From assembly GCA_026645575.1 (NCBI GenBank), contig JAPKMW010000014.1, positions 1 through 64,000 on the forward strand: 64,000 nucleotides of DNA. The letters are read 5' to 3'. The position numbers and the translations under genes are program-made. Positions 1-8,675 of the stretch are shown here, one piece after another. The notes beneath the pieces were generated by a model that was not told the origin of the DNA, did no database searches, and worked only from the letters and a program-made list of their open reading frames with translations. This stretch comes from Caldilineaceae bacterium (GTDB lineage: Bacteria; Chloroflexota; Anaerolineae; Caldilineales; Caldilineaceae). Position 1 is the first letter of the stretch; the number at the start of each line of letters is the position of its first letter.

Positions 1-1339
1 GTGTCGTCGTGTCAGCGCGCATGAGTTCGACTTTGCGGCGCACTTGATCCAGATCATGTTGTAACGCTTCCACGGGGTAGTTGCCATTTTTCCCTTGCAG
101 ATAATCAATCCACGGATTTTTGTAGACTAGCCGTAGATCCTCAGGGTTCATCGACCAGTAGTAGACCTCTTGCCCGCCCGAATGGAAGGGGTAGGGCTTC
201 CAGTCATACCAATCTTCCGCGCCAAAATAGTCGCCATAGGCATTCGGCCACATGGTCTTGCCGTCGATCTCACGAGCGTTGGCGTTGATGTAGTCGATCA
301 CCCCGCGCCAGGTGTCCACATAGCGTTGATCGCCAGTCAGCAGCAGTGCATTGCCAAAACCATAGAGCGAACGCACATGGAAATAGGTGCGGTGGGCTAA
401 TTCGCCGGTTTGTGGCACGGTCACGGTAAAGCCCCAACCATAAACGCCGCCATACCAGCGTCCGCCGGCCTCGCCGCCGATGGTGCCATCCAACCCGATG
501 TTGGTGGGGATGATGCCGCCATTGGCCTCTGTCCGCTCGACCCAGGCATCAACATATTCCAATGTCCAGTCGCGATATTTTTGCTCAGCGGTCATGGCAT
601 AGGCATTGAGCGACAGCGTGGTGGTGCAGAGGTTAAGCGGCTGATCGCCGACGACATCGTTGTAATCCTCAAAGTGGGCGATCATCTCGGCGTAGGTGCG
701 TTCCCCATGCAGAGGTGAAAAGCGCCCTTCCACCTCAATTGGGTCGCCGGCCCAGTCCTGGCCGGTGGCTTTGCGCAAGAGAGGGCCGCGGCTGCCATTA
801 AACATGCTGCGGATGATCTTGTGTTGGGGATCATAGTTGGGCGCTTGAGGATCTTCGTTCATGTAAAAACCGGCATAGCGCCGGGTGCGCTGCTGGAATT
901 TGCGATCGGTCGGGTCGCACAGCCCCTCTAAATAGAAAGCGGAGAAGCCTTCGCCATTGTGAAACCAGTCAAACATGACCGGAAACTCTTTGTAATACAT
1001 CCCTTCGCGCGCCAGCGGCACTTCGACGGTTTTTGCCTCGGTGTATTGGCGTAGATGCCCTTCCCAGGCGCGCTTATAAATGTCCAACACACTGGCCGGC
1101 GCACCGAGGGCATAGAGCATGGTCCAGTTCAAAAAGTTCTCAGCGGCGTCATCCGGCCCATCATTGCCGCCCCAGCGGGGGACGCAGAGCAAGTAGCCCC
1201 GCTCGTCAAAGTAATGCTCGAAAAATTCGTGACAGGCGGTACTCTGCACGGCCAACAATTCACGTTCCAACAGCGCCCAGTAGGGGGGCGACATGGGCGT
1301 ATCAATGGTAATGGCGGTCTGATTTTTGCTTATTGACAC
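1..1339 (-). CDS. Hypothetical protein, alpha/alpha-toroid-like, C-terminus beyond window
   Basis: About 446 codons are visible, running off the left edge. A GTG start is chosen at 1339: an in-frame TAG lies six codons upstream and AGAGGA sits 8 nt before it. There is no signal peptide. The sequence is rich in Trp, Tyr and His, with short motifs such as PRWGGNDGPDDAAENF near residues 56-71, WFHNGEGFSAFYLEG around 127 and GEAGGRWYGGVYGWGF around 290. Repeated aromatic helical segments and Gly-rich turns resemble six-hairpin (alpha/alpha)6 glycosidase or lyase folds. I infer a cytoplasmic sugar-active protein but recognise no family with certainty. The downstream neighbour on this strand is out of view. 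Confidence 0.75.
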   Translation of the reverse strand, partial: MSISKNQTAITIDTPMSPPYWALLERELLAVQSTACHEFFEHYFDERGYLLCVPRWGGNDGPDDAAENFLNWTMLYALGAPASVLDIYKRAWEGHLRQYTEAKTVEVPLAREGMYYKEFPVMFDWFHNGEGFSAFYLEGLCDPTDRKFQQRTRRYAGFYMNEDPQAPNYDPQHKIIRSMFNGSRGPLLRKATGQDWAGDPIEVEGRFSPLHGERTYAEMIAHFEDYNDVVGDQPLNLCTTTLSLNAYAMTAEQKYRDWTLEYVDAWVERTEANGGIIPTNIGLDGTIGGEAGGRWYGGVYGWGFTVTVPQTGELAHRTYFHVRSLYGFGNALLLTGDQRYVDTWRGVIDYINANAREIDGKTMWPNAYGDYFGAEDWYDWKPYPFHSGGQEVYYWSMNPEDLRLVYKNPWIDYLQGKNGNYPVEALQHDLDQVRRKVELMRADTTT

Positions 1340-1385
1340 AGGGATGATCCTCTTCTAGCTTTGTTGCAAGAGATGGAAAAATATG

Positions 1386-1449
1386 GTAGGTGCGGTTTGC
1401 AACCGCACGGTCTCCATCGAAGGCCCGTGTGGTTGCAAACCGCACCTAC
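1386..1449. repeat. Long intergenic dyad
   Basis: An inverted repeat with arms of about 24 bp (GTAGGTGCGGTTTGCAACC and its complement, one mismatch) and a loop of about 14 nt. It lies between two minus-strand genes. No U-run follows on either strand, so it is not a classical terminator. Confidence 0.8.
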
Positions 1450-1499
1450 ATTCCTAACATTCGTTTGTTAATTTATCCAACCGTTGGCAGCAATGGTTA

Positions 1500-3272
1500 T
1501 TACGGACCCCAATCCACAACCTGCTCATTCGTATAGCCGTAATTGAAGATTAAATTGACTGGGAGCGGGCGTTGGTTGCTGCCATCGCCATTCATCACCC
1601 ACAAGCGCCAAGGGCCGGCTTCGTTGTTCTCCCTGCGGTTGCTCAGGAAGACGATAAACTGACCATTAGGACTCCACGCCGGCGCCACATTGCTGGGCAT
1701 GGTATCCACCAACGCGGTTGCCGGTCGCGTCAACGCGGCCAGACCACCGCCATCGGGGTTGACGCCAAAGATCTCCCAGTGCGAGCCTTGCTTTTGTTGG
1801 AAGACGACTCGCCCTCCCCCTGGTTGCCAGTCAGGGTCCTGGTGATATTGTCGTTGGATCTGGAAAAAGAGCTTGCGATTGGGATCGCCGGCCTGATCTG
1901 CCGTAATCTGCAAGCCGCCGGCGGATTGATAGACAATGCCGCTGCTATTCCAGTCCGGGGCCATGGCTTGCTCCAGGGTGGCAATGTCGCGATAGTTGCC
2001 GCCGTTGCTGTCAATGCGCGCCAGCTTTGTCACCGGATTTTTGCCTTGGGGATGGTCAAAGGCATTGCCGCCGGGAAAGAGCGGTTCGCGGTAGCAGCGG
2101 CCATCTTCATCATCGACAAAGCAGGGTTCAAACTCGTCACCGCGCATAAAGACAATCCACTTGCCGTCGGGACTCCACTTGGGTGAGAGTAGCAGTTCGC
2201 GCTCGCCAAAAATTTTGCGTTCGCCGCTGCCGTCGCTGTTAATGACAAAGATGCCATTATCGCCGCCGCCGCGGGTAAAGACCACCTGGCGACCATCGGG
2301 GCTGAGGGCAGGGTCAAAGCCGCTGGTCAGTTGCCGCAGGTTGCCGCCGGCTAGTTCATAGAGATAGATCGGCCCGCCAAAGCTTGTCTGGAAGACCAAC
2401 TTGCCGCTAAGGCCGCTGGCTGGTGCTGTCGCCGGGGCGGCTGGGGCAACGGCTACGCTGCTTTGGGCCGGTGCGCTGCCTGGGGCGTTGGTGACAGCAA
2501 GATTTGTCTGGCCGCCAATCGCCAAGTATTGCGCAGTGACCCAGCCAGTCTGCTCCGGTGTGGCTGATAACTGCACTTCCACCCAGCCATCATCTGCGGT
2601 GCGACTGACAACCGTGAGTTGTTGCGCCGGCTCGGCCTTGCTGATGACATCGTAGCTTGTGCCGGGGCCGCTACGGATATTCAGGCGGGTGGTGGAACGG
2701 ACAGTTGCAATGGTGGTTTCGGCTGCTGCCTCGGTTTCAGTCGGCGCGTTCTGTGCAACGGTTGTCGTTGGCGCCGTGGTTTCCGTCATTGTTGCGCTGT
2801 TTTCCACAGATGGCGCTGCTTCCGTCGTCGGTGTGACTGGCGTAATGGTGACCGCTTCGGTCAACAACTCAATGCGGTAGAAGACAATCAACGAAGTCGC
2901 CGCCGTCCAGCCACTGCTGCCGCTATCGGTGGTGACATAGAGCCATTGGCCATCGACAGAGCGTTTGCTGGCGACCAGCCGTGTCCCCGGCGCCACCTGT
3001 TCGACCAGTTCGCCGTTGGCGGCGTTCCATAGTTCAGCGCCATGACCACCAGCGACCGCAATCAACGTATTCGTCGGGGCTAGGGGCATGGGTGTCGGCG
3101 CTGTGGACTGGGGGGTGGACTGGGGGGTGGACTGGGAGGTAGCCTGGGCCGAGAGCGTCGCCGGCCAGCCAAGCCAGAGACTCAATGCGAGGGTCAAGCA
3201 AAGAGGCCACAAGCGGGTGGCGCTTTGTCTGTGTATCGAGGTGGTTGAAAAAGACCAAAAATTGTTTTGCAT
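1500..3272 (-). CDS. Secreted SH3b-domain / TolB-like beta-propeller protein
   Basis: 590 residues. An N-terminal signal peptide (hydrophobic run about 22-42, cleavage near LSAQA) is followed by a Thr/Pro/Ser-rich linker that includes repeated STPQ units. A first SH3b-like domain lies at about 75-130 and a second at about 190-250 (RSTTRLNIRSGPGTSYDVIS is a typical bacterial SH3 start). From about 285 to the end there are PD40/TolB propeller blades with the signatures LSPDGRQVVF, KWSPDGKWIVF and AWSPNGQFIVFLS. Such proteins are exported and probably bind cell-wall or surface polymers. The propeller is a scaffold and no catalytic residues are evident. The gene stands alone between two dyads. 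An alternative reading as a TolB of a Tol-Pal system is unlikely: there are no tol genes and the architecture differs. Confidence 0.85.
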   Translation of the reverse strand: MQNNFWSFSTTSIHRQSATRLWPLCLTLALSLWLGWPATLSAQATSQSTPQSTPQSTAPTPMPLAPTNTLIAVAGGHGAELWNAANGELVEQVAPGTRLVASKRSVDGQWLYVTTDSGSSGWTAATSLIVFYRIELLTEAVTITPVTPTTEAAPSVENSATMTETTAPTTTVAQNAPTETEAAAETTIATVRSTTRLNIRSGPGTSYDVISKAEPAQQLTVVSRTADDGWVEVQLSATPEQTGWVTAQYLAIGGQTNLAVTNAPGSAPAQSSVAVAPAAPATAPASGLSGKLVFQTSFGGPIYLYELAGGNLRQLTSGFDPALSPDGRQVVFTRGGGDNGIFVINSDGSGERKIFGERELLLSPKWSPDGKWIVFMRGDEFEPCFVDDEDGRCYREPLFPGGNAFDHPQGKNPVTKLARIDSNGGNYRDIATLEQAMAPDWNSSGIVYQSAGGLQITADQAGDPNRKLFFQIQRQYHQDPDWQPGGGRVVFQQKQGSHWEIFGVNPDGGGLAALTRPATALVDTMPSNVAPAWSPNGQFIVFLSNRRENNEAGPWRLWVMNGDGSNQRPLPVNLIFNYGYTNEQVVDWGP

Positions 3273-3317
3273 GCGCTAGTTTCTATGATTCAATCAGGGT
3301 GACAACATTTCGTTTAC

Positions 3318-3372
3318 ATGGATAGGAAGGCACACGATTCTGACGAAGTAGAGCCGTGTCCTTCCTATCCAT
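3318..3372. repeat. Intergenic dyad between two minus-strand genes
   Basis: Arms ATGGATAGGAAGG(C)ACAC and GTGTCCTTCCTATCCAT are separated by about 20 nt, in the gap between the HlyD-like gene stop (3390) and the SH3b/TolB gene start (3272). On the minus strand it could act as a rho-independent-like hairpin, but no clear U-run follows. Confidence 0.7.
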
Positions 3373-3389
3373 ATAAATTTTTTACAATA

Positions 3390-4724
3390 TTATTCTGCTT
3401 TTGCCGTTTCGGTAAAGATCGCCGTGGCGGTCATGCCGGGGAGTAGACCGGCCAGTGATTCGTCGGTAAGGCGCAGGGTCACGGGGAAGGTGACCAGGCC
3501 GGTGCTGGTGTCGCTGACAGGGACAATTAGATCGACAACGCCGTTGAAAGTGCGGTCGGTGATGCCATAGACCGAAACCGTGGCGCCTTGACCGGTCTGG
3601 ATCTTGCCGATATCCTTCTGTTCCACATTGACTGTCAGCTTCAATTGGCTTACATCGGCCAAGGTGACAACGACCGTGCCGCCGCCAATGCTTAAGCCTG
3701 ACTCGACATTGAGGGCGAGTACAGTGCCATCAATGGGCGCCGCAACCGTCGCATTTTCCAGATTCAGGCGGGCCTGCTCCAGGGCAATCAGCGCCTGTTC
3801 GACCCCAATTTCGGCTTGGCGCAGATCGTTGGCGTTCGGGCCTTTCTTGAGCTTGGCCAAGGTTGCTTCGGCGCTGGCAAGAGCCGCCTTGGCGCCGGCC
3901 AGTTCAGCGGGTGTGGGCTTCTTTTTGAGTTCGTTCAAGGCATCCTGCGCGCTCTGGGCGCCGGCCAGCGACGACTGTAAACTCGATTTTTTCGCCGGCT
4001 TCACCATCTCATCGTAGCCGGCTTTGGCCGATTCGTAGGAAATGGTGGCATTTTGCAGGGCTGCCGATTCTGCCATCGTACCGGCTTCGGGCATCCAGGC
4101 GATCTTGTCGTAGGCGCGTTGGGCTTCCTGTAAATTAATTTCGGCAAGGCGTAAACTGGCATTGGCCTGGGTCAATTGCGCATCGGTTGGCCCGGCTTGC
4201 AGTTCTTCGTAGGCTGCCCAGGCCGCCGCAGCGCTGTTCTCGGCGGCGCTCAGTTGTTCTTTGGTAGGACCGCCCTGGACAACAGCCAGATTCTCTTTGG
4301 CCGAGAGAACGTTGGCTTCGGCTTGGGCCACATCGGTCGCTTCGACTGTTTCATTCAATTTCGCCAGTGAGAGCCGGGCATTTTCCAGATTCATCTCGGC
4401 CTGTTGGACAGCCCATTCCAACTCCTGGGTATTGAGTTTGACAAGCGCCTGGCCTTTCTTGACGACATCGCCCAGCTCAACGGCGACTTCGTCCACAATG
4501 CCGCCAACCAGAATGACAACCTGATGTTTCTTTTGCAGATCAATGCGACCGACGCCGCTGGATTGCTTATTATCCGCTGGCACGGTTTGAGCCAGCGCAG
4601 TCGCCGGCGTCAGTTGTAGCAGAGGGATCAAGCTATTGGTCAAGAGAAGTAATGTAATCAACGTGGCCAGGACGATCGTCGATGCTCGCCGTTGGGTGAA
4701 CAGACGTGGGGTAGATAATTTCAT
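3390..4724 (-). CDS. HlyD-type membrane-fusion / efflux periplasmic adaptor protein
   Basis: 444 residues from the ATG at 4724, which has AAGGAG 8 nt upstream; a longer reading to 4802 lacks such a site. A single membrane anchor or signal lies at about 14-45. The biotinyl/lipoyl-like half motif (GGIVDEVAVELGDVVKKGQA) lies near 75-95. A long Ala/Glu/Leu-rich coiled-coil hairpin with repeated GPT units spans about 100-330, and the second lipoyl half (AAPIDGTVLALNVESGLSI) lies around 340-360. A beta-barrel and membrane-proximal region ends with GLLPGMTATAIF. Members of the family link an inner-membrane ABC or RND pump to the outside. No pump gene lies next to it here, so the partner is unknown. 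Confidence 0.88.
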   Translation of the reverse strand: MKLSTPRLFTQRRASTIVLATLITLLLLTNSLIPLLQLTPATALAQTVPADNKQSSGVGRIDLQKKHQVVILVGGIVDEVAVELGDVVKKGQALVKLNTQELEWAVQQAEMNLENARLSLAKLNETVEATDVAQAEANVLSAKENLAVVQGGPTKEQLSAAENSAAAAWAAYEELQAGPTDAQLTQANASLRLAEINLQEAQRAYDKIAWMPEAGTMAESAALQNATISYESAKAGYDEMVKPAKKSSLQSSLAGAQSAQDALNELKKKPTPAELAGAKAALASAEATLAKLKKGPNANDLRQAEIGVEQALIALEQARLNLENATVAAPIDGTVLALNVESGLSIGGGTVVVTLADVSQLKLTVNVEQKDIGKIQTGQGATVSVYGITDRTFNGVVDLIVPVSDTSTGLVTFPVTLRLTDESLAGLLPGMTATAIFTETAKAE

Positions 4725-5176
4725 GGTTACTGCTCCTTTTCCTTGCTTCGCGGTTGATAGTTGATTGCTCAAGCACCTCAGACAATTATGAATCATGGTC
4801 AACGTGCGGCTGCCGTCGCCGTTACTGACCGATGTGCGCTGTGTGGAGGCGCAGCCGACGCGTCACAAGTCGCCAGCAACGGTTGATTCATTGGTTGGGA
4901 TGCCGCCTTTTGCTCATGCCATGTGGGAGACGATTGGATAACTCCTATAGTATAGCCGCCGATGCGATTCCATGCAACCAGCGTTTAACCCTGAAAGCCA
5001 TACATGGCTGGCGCGGATATACGTGGCGATGGTTCAGCGGTTTGAGGCGAAACGTCTTTGGCTAGTTACAAGTGAAGAACGATAGAGGATAGCAACCATG
5101 ATCAGTAGATCACAACACACCCGCGATCACAATAACCCGACTCCGGACTTTGGACTTCGGACTCTACGACTGTGTA
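4725..5176. other. Non-coding gap of about 450 nt
   Basis: Holds the candidate promoter above and, at 5143-5163, three phased heptads of the GGACT family (CCGGACT TTGGACT TCGGACT). Short open frames here show no family resemblance or usable ribosome-binding site. Confidence 0.6.
4949..4977 (-). promoter_or_regulatory. Candidate sigma-70 promoter for the HlyD-like gene
   Basis: On the minus strand TTGCAT (-35, 4977-4972) and TATACT (-10, 4954-4949) are separated by 17 nt. This would give a leader of more than 200 nt before the start at 4724. The spacing is good and both hexamers are near consensus; there is no other support. Confidence 0.4.
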
Positions 5177-5626
5177 TTACCCGATTTTTACCCTTGGCTG
5201 TTCAACCCATGTCACCCATGCCAGCAAGGCGACGATCAGTTCCAGCAAAATCAAGCCGCAAAAACCGAAAGTGTACCAAACCGAAGCTTGTTCGGCGTGG
5301 AGCGCCGTCAAGAGTGTATTGTGCATGGTGTCAGCCGTCCAGGGTGACGGAACCATTCCTACTTGCGCCAACAGTGGCCACCCAATCCCCACCACCACAA
5401 CCAATGTTAGCATGGTAGCACAGGCCAATTCAAAGCTATAGAGCCGCAAGTAGTAGCGCAGTGATGGCGAATGGGCAGCCGGTGGCACTGTCTGTGGCGT
5501 TGCCTCGACCTGCGTCATGAGTCGGGCGGTGAACGCGGGTGGCAGGGGCGCAACGGGATAGGTGCTTAACGCTGCCTCGATCTGCTTTGTGCGTAAAGTT
5601 TCCTGTTCGTTTTGATCTACGTTCAT
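5177..5626 (-). CDS. Membrane protein coupled to the ECF sigma factor (candidate anti-sigma factor)
   Basis: 149 residues. The start codon overlaps the stop of the upstream sigma-factor gene by 4 nt (ATGA), indicating translational coupling. An N-terminal cytoplasmic region of about 60 residues is followed by two strong hydrophobic segments at about 64-90 and 117-140. No HxxxCxxC zinc motif of the common ZAS anti-sigma family is present. Position, size and topology suggest a membrane anti-sigma factor that holds the sigma factor, but this rests on context. The protein has no recognisable domain beyond that. Confidence 0.75.
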   Translation of the reverse strand: MNVDQNEQETLRTKQIEAALSTYPVAPLPPAFTARLMTQVEATPQTVPPAAHSPSLRYYLRLYSFELACATMLTLVVVVGIGWPLLAQVGMVPSPWTADTMHNTLLTALHAEQASVWYTFGFCGLILLELIVALLAWVTWVEQPRVKIG

Positions 5627-6177
5627 ACATCACCTTCATACCCTTCTAGCGCCGTGCGCAAGAGTGCGCGTGCCCGGTGAATGCCGGTTTTGACTGTACC
5701 CAAGGGCATTCCCGTCACCTCGACAATCTCATTGTAACTCAATTCTTGTAGGTAGCGCAATGTAATGAGCAGGCGATAATGTTCCGGCAGATCATCAATG
5801 GCTTGGTGTAAAAACTGTTGCAACTCCGCCGAGAGTAGACCTGTTTCCACCTCTTGCTGTGGGTCGGCCAGATGTTGTGCGGCGGCATCGGGAATCAGGG
5901 TGGTCAACTCCCGTTTTAACTGGGGCAGCCGGTTATAGCAGAGATTGACCACAATGCGGTAGAGCCAGGTTTGGAATTGCGCCGAACGTTGAAAGCCAGG
6001 CAACCCACGCCAGGCGCGCACCAAGGCTTCCTGTGCCACCTCCTCCGCCTCTTCCGGTCGACGCAGGACGCGCAACGCTAGATTATAGACATAAGTTGCA
6101 TGGCGGTCAACCAGCGCGGCAAAGGCCAGCTTGTCACCCTGTTGCGCACGCAGCACAAATGCTTCGTCATCAGTCAT
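5623..6177 (-). CDS. RNA polymerase sigma factor, ECF (sigma-24-like) family
   Basis: 184 residues. Region 2 spans about 22-85: RHATYVYNLALRVLRRPEEA, then EEVAQEALVRAW and the promoter-melting segment FQTWLYRIVVNLCYN. Region 4 spans about 125-178, with an HTH in LQELSYNEIVEVTGMPLGTV followed by KTGIHRARALL. The linker between them is short, as expected for ECF factors, and sigma-1.1 and sigma-3 are absent. It is the first gene of a two-gene operon with the membrane protein that follows. A promoter of ECF type lies just upstream and points at this gene, so it probably activates its own transcription. Confidence 0.93.
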   Translation of the reverse strand: MTDDEAFVLRAQQGDKLAFAALVDRHATYVYNLALRVLRRPEEAEEVAQEALVRAWRGLPGFQRSAQFQTWLYRIVVNLCYNRLPQLKRELTTLIPDAAAQHLADPQQEVETGLLSAELQQFLHQAIDDLPEHYRLLITLRYLQELSYNEIVEVTGMPLGTVKTGIHRARALLRTALEGYEGDV

Positions 6178-6200
6178 CAGTGGGTTCCCTCTCTACTGGA

Positions 6201-6230
6201 TTAGACCGGAGGTATAGGAAAAAAGTTTCA
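6201..6230 (-). promoter_or_regulatory. Predicted ECF promoter driving the sigma-factor operon
   Basis: Minus strand TGAAAC (6230-6225), embedded in GGTTGAAACTTTTTT, then 18 nt and GTCTAA (6206-6201). TGAAAC/GAAAC -35 and GTC-type -10 elements are typical of ECF promoters. A mirror copy drives the gene on the other side. Confidence 0.55.
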
Positions 6231-6264
6231 ACCAATTGCCATAAGGTTACAATTTTCTGGTTGT

Positions 6265-6293
6265 TGAAACTTTTTCTGCATTGTCTGGTCAAA
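6265..6293 (+). promoter_or_regulatory. Predicted ECF promoter driving the 6350 gene
   Basis: TGAAAC (6265-6270), embedded in TGTTGAAACTTTTT, then 17 nt and GTCAAA (6288-6293). Together with the minus-strand copy it forms an imperfect inverted repeat across the divergent intergenic region. Confidence 0.55.
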
Positions 6294-6349
6294 CCAAGTA
6301 GACCCAAAAAAACAGGGAGCGAATCTGTGATAACCAAAAGGAGTATCCA

Positions 6350-6835
6350 ATGCAAAACTTAATCATGGCCGTGATCGTCATGGGTGGCTTCAGCCTGATC
6401 TTTATGACCATCTTTGGCTATTTTGCCTATGTGCGTTATTTGAGTCACAAAGAGACAATGGCCTTGGCGGAGAAGGGGTTGTTAAAGCCGGAACAAGTGG
6501 TGCAATACAATGGTGGCGGGCATGGTCGTGATCGCAAGCTGCTCAATCGCGCCATTGTGCTGATTGCGATTGGGCTGGCGCTCTGCCTGGGCTTGTTCCC
6601 CATTGGCTTTGTCGCCGGCGATGACTTTCCCCTCTTTTTGGGGCCGTGGATGTTGGGTGGCTTTATTCCGCTCTTCTTTGGCATTGCCCTGTTAATTATT
6701 TATCTGCTGCCCATGCTGCCCAGTTTGCTCGACCAGGTTTCTACCATTGCCCGTAGTCAAACAGCAAACGCAACGTCGAGTGAACCACAACGAGCGGCAA
6801 CACAGGCTGAAGCCCATGATCCCCAACCAAAGTAG
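6350..6835 (+). CDS. Small integral membrane protein (DUF6249-like)
   Basis: 161 residues, ATG start with AAGGAG 6 nt upstream. Hydrophobic segments lie at about 3-27, 70-90 and 98-122. A cytoplasmic loop (YLSHKETMALAEKGLLKPEQ) typical of DUF6249-like proteins sits between the first and second, and a polar tail follows. The function is unknown. It is divergent from the ECF sigma operon and preceded by a matching ECF-type promoter, so I infer membership in that sigma factor's regulon. A strong terminator follows it. Confidence 0.8.
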   Translation: MQNLIMAVIVMGGFSLIFMTIFGYFAYVRYLSHKETMALAEKGLLKPEQVVQYNGGGHGRDRKLLNRAIVLIAIGLALCLGLFPIGFVAGDDFPLFLGPWMLGGFIPLFFGIALLIIYLLPMLPSLLDQVSTIARSQTANATSSEPQRAATQAEAHDPQPK

Positions 6836-6851
6836 ATAATATATGGGTGGC

Positions 6852-6906
6852 GTATAAACATCGTATGATTCCCGTATGAATATCGTATGAATATCGTATG
6901 GAGATC
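6852..6906 (+). repeat. Five tandem 11-mers
   Basis: Units GTATAAACATC, GTATGATTCCC, GTATGAATATC, GTATGAATATC and GTATGGAGATC follow in exact 11-nt phase, just after the 6350 gene. Confidence 0.8.
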
Positions 6907-6945
6907 GTCCAGAATTCCACTGCCAAATCCGTTATAATGAAACCA

Positions 6946-7008
6946 ATCCAGTAACAGCGTGCGGCTAAATACCGCTTCGGGGGAACGCTGTTACTGGATT
7001 TTTCTTTT
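6946..7008 (+). terminator. Rho-independent terminator
   Basis: Perfect 15-bp arms ATCCAGTAACAGCGT / ACGCTGTTACTGGAT with an inner hairpin (GCGG..CCGC), followed by TTTTTCTTTT. It ends the 6350 transcript and lies right before the convergent gene's stop at 7017. Confidence 0.9.
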
Positions 7009-7016
7009 CCTATCAC

Positions 7017-8159
7017 CTATTCTTCCAGTGCCAACGCCTGTTCCAAATCCGCAATTAGATCATCAGGATGTTCCAGCCCCACCGAAACCCGCAATAGATT
7101 ATCCGGCGTCTTCGTATTTGGCCCTTCCACGCTAAAGCGATGCTCGATCAAACTCTCGACGCCGCCCAGGCTGGTCGCTTGGGTAAAGATTTTGGTCTGG
7201 TTGGCGACCCGCAGCGCATTTTCCATCCCGCTATGTTTGTCATCCCCTTTGACCTGAAACGAGAGCATTCCGCCAAAGTCGCGCATCTGTTTAGCCGCCA
7301 CAGCGTGACCGGGGTGGCTCGTTAACCCAGGATAATGTACAACGGCCACTTGCGGATGTTGGGCCAGGAAACCGGCGACCTGTTTGGCGTTCTCACAGTG
7401 GGCGCGCATCCGGTAGGGCAGGGTGCGAATGCCGCGCAGGGTCAGCCAGCAGTCAAAGGGCGATGGCACGGCGCCGCCGGTGCGCTGGATCATGAGCAGT
7501 CGCGTCCAAAAATCGCTTTCGGCGTTGGTGATCACGGCGCCGCCCAGCACATCGCTGTGACCACCTAAATATTTGGTCGTGGCATGAATTGCTAGATCGG
7601 CGCCAAGTTCGAGGGTGCGTTGGAGCATGGGCGTGGGCCAGGTGCTGTCACAGGCGCAGATCGCGCCGGCGTCATGAGCAATGGCCGCCACCGCTGCCAC
7701 ATCAGTAATCTTGAGCAAGGGATTTGACGGCGTTTCGACCCAAATCAGCTTGGTCTCCGGTAGCACAGCGGCTTGGACAGCGATCAGGTCTGTCATATCG
7801 ACGGCGCTGTAGTGCAGCCCCCACGGCACAAAGAGTTCACGCACCAGTTTGCCGGTGCCAAAGTAAATGTCATCGGGAATGATCACATGGTCGCCGGTGC
7901 GCAAGGATTGGAAGACGGCCATGATCGCCGCCATGCCGGAGCCAAAGGTCGCCGCCGCCACGCCCCCTTCCAGCGCAACCAGCGCTTCCTCCAAGGAGCG
8001 TCGGGTTGGGTTATCAGAACGAATATAGGAAAAGCCGCTAGGATAGGAGCCATCGGCGGTGCGCTCAAAGGTGGTGGAAAGATGGATGGGGGGCATGACG
8101 GCGCCAGTAGTGGGGTCGATGGTCTTGCCGGCGTGGACGGCGATGGTTTCAATCTTCAT
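7017..8159 (-). CDS. Trans-sulfuration PLP enzyme (cystathionine gamma-synthase/lyase family)
   Basis: 380 residues from the ATG at 8159; an upstream in-frame TTG at 8189 is less likely. This is a fold-type I PLP enzyme of the Cys/Met metabolism family. The cofactor Lys is K196 in HATTKYLGGHSD, the PLP-contacting Asp is in ACDSTWPTP (D171), and the phosphate-binding segment is FGSGMAAIMAV (72-82). The Arg-rich substrate motif PTRRSLEEALVALEGG (51-66) is present. It may make or break cystathionine in methionine/cysteine metabolism or act on related thioethers; the sequence alone does not separate MetB-like from MetC/MccB-like activity. No SAM riboswitch is visible upstream. Confidence 0.9.
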   Translation of the reverse strand: MKIETIAVHAGKTIDPTTGAVMPPIHLSTTFERTADGSYPSGFSYIRSDNPTRRSLEEALVALEGGVAAATFGSGMAAIMAVFQSLRTGDHVIIPDDIYFGTGKLVRELFVPWGLHYSAVDMTDLIAVQAAVLPETKLIWVETPSNPLLKITDVAAVAAIAHDAGAICACDSTWPTPMLQRTLELGADLAIHATTKYLGGHSDVLGGAVITNAESDFWTRLLMIQRTGGAVPSPFDCWLTLRGIRTLPYRMRAHCENAKQVAGFLAQHPQVAVVHYPGLTSHPGHAVAAKQMRDFGGMLSFQVKGDDKHSGMENALRVANQTKIFTQATSLGGVESLIEHRFSVEGPNTKTPDNLLRVSVGLEHPDDLIADLEQALALEE

Positions 8160-8637
8160 GGCTTGGTCTTTCTTGGATTTATGGGACAATCGTTTTGTTG
8201 TTTATGGTGATCAAACGAATCTGTTGTTTGGTTTCTGATTTATCGGGGAGGTTACTCTTTTATGATACCTCATCCCGTAGCGATTGGCGTTTAATCGATC
8301 ATGGTGTATAGCTTATCACCGGATACAAGTTTACAAGTAACTGATATACCCCACATCAAACACCGCCGCCGGCGCGGCGAACCGCCCAGCGAAGACTGTC
8401 CAGTCCCAGGTGAGACACGCTATCCCGCCCGCCGTTGGGTCATCACGCCCAATGGGCACCCACCTTAAGTTGGCTTGCCAAACGCAGGAGCATTCGTACC
8501 TGTTGGTGCAAGAAAGCCGACAATTGGTTGGCGCTTCTACAGTTCGCCTCGCCGACATTCTTTTCAATAAGCACCATTTCAGCAGCGAGCATAAACCGAG
8601 GTGTTGGTGTCGGTATCCAAAAGTGCCCTGTCAATTT
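8160..8637. other. Non-coding gap, possibly decayed coding sequence
   Basis: About 480 nt without a convincing gene. On the minus strand around 8340-8630 two overlapping frames look protein-like for 45-60 residues each but carry no recognisable domain and no joint start or stop. This could be a decayed gene or chance. Confidence 0.4.
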
Positions 8638-8668
8638 GCTCCCAGCGAGTCACGGACTCGCCGGGAGC
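8638..8668 (-). terminator. Hairpin just after hemH
   Basis: GCTCCC..GGGAGC encloses GCGAGTC-ACG-GACTCGC, forming a long nested stem 8 nt past the hemH stop. Its core CGAGTCACGGACTCG recurs at 19307-19355 and, with one change, at 59286. No U-run follows on the minus strand. Confidence 0.55.
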
Positions 8669-8675
8669 CGTGAAG

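Noticed and set aside
1500..3272. TolB of a Tol-Pal system
   Set aside because: The propeller is fused to SH3b domains and no tolA/Q/R or pal gene is nearby.
8160..8340. SAM riboswitch upstream of the Cys/Met enzyme
   Set aside because: None of the conserved SAM-I elements is visible on the minus strand.
8331..8634. Possible pseudogene on the minus strand
   Set aside because: Two frames look weakly protein-like but no domain or homology is visible; left as part of a non-coding gap.
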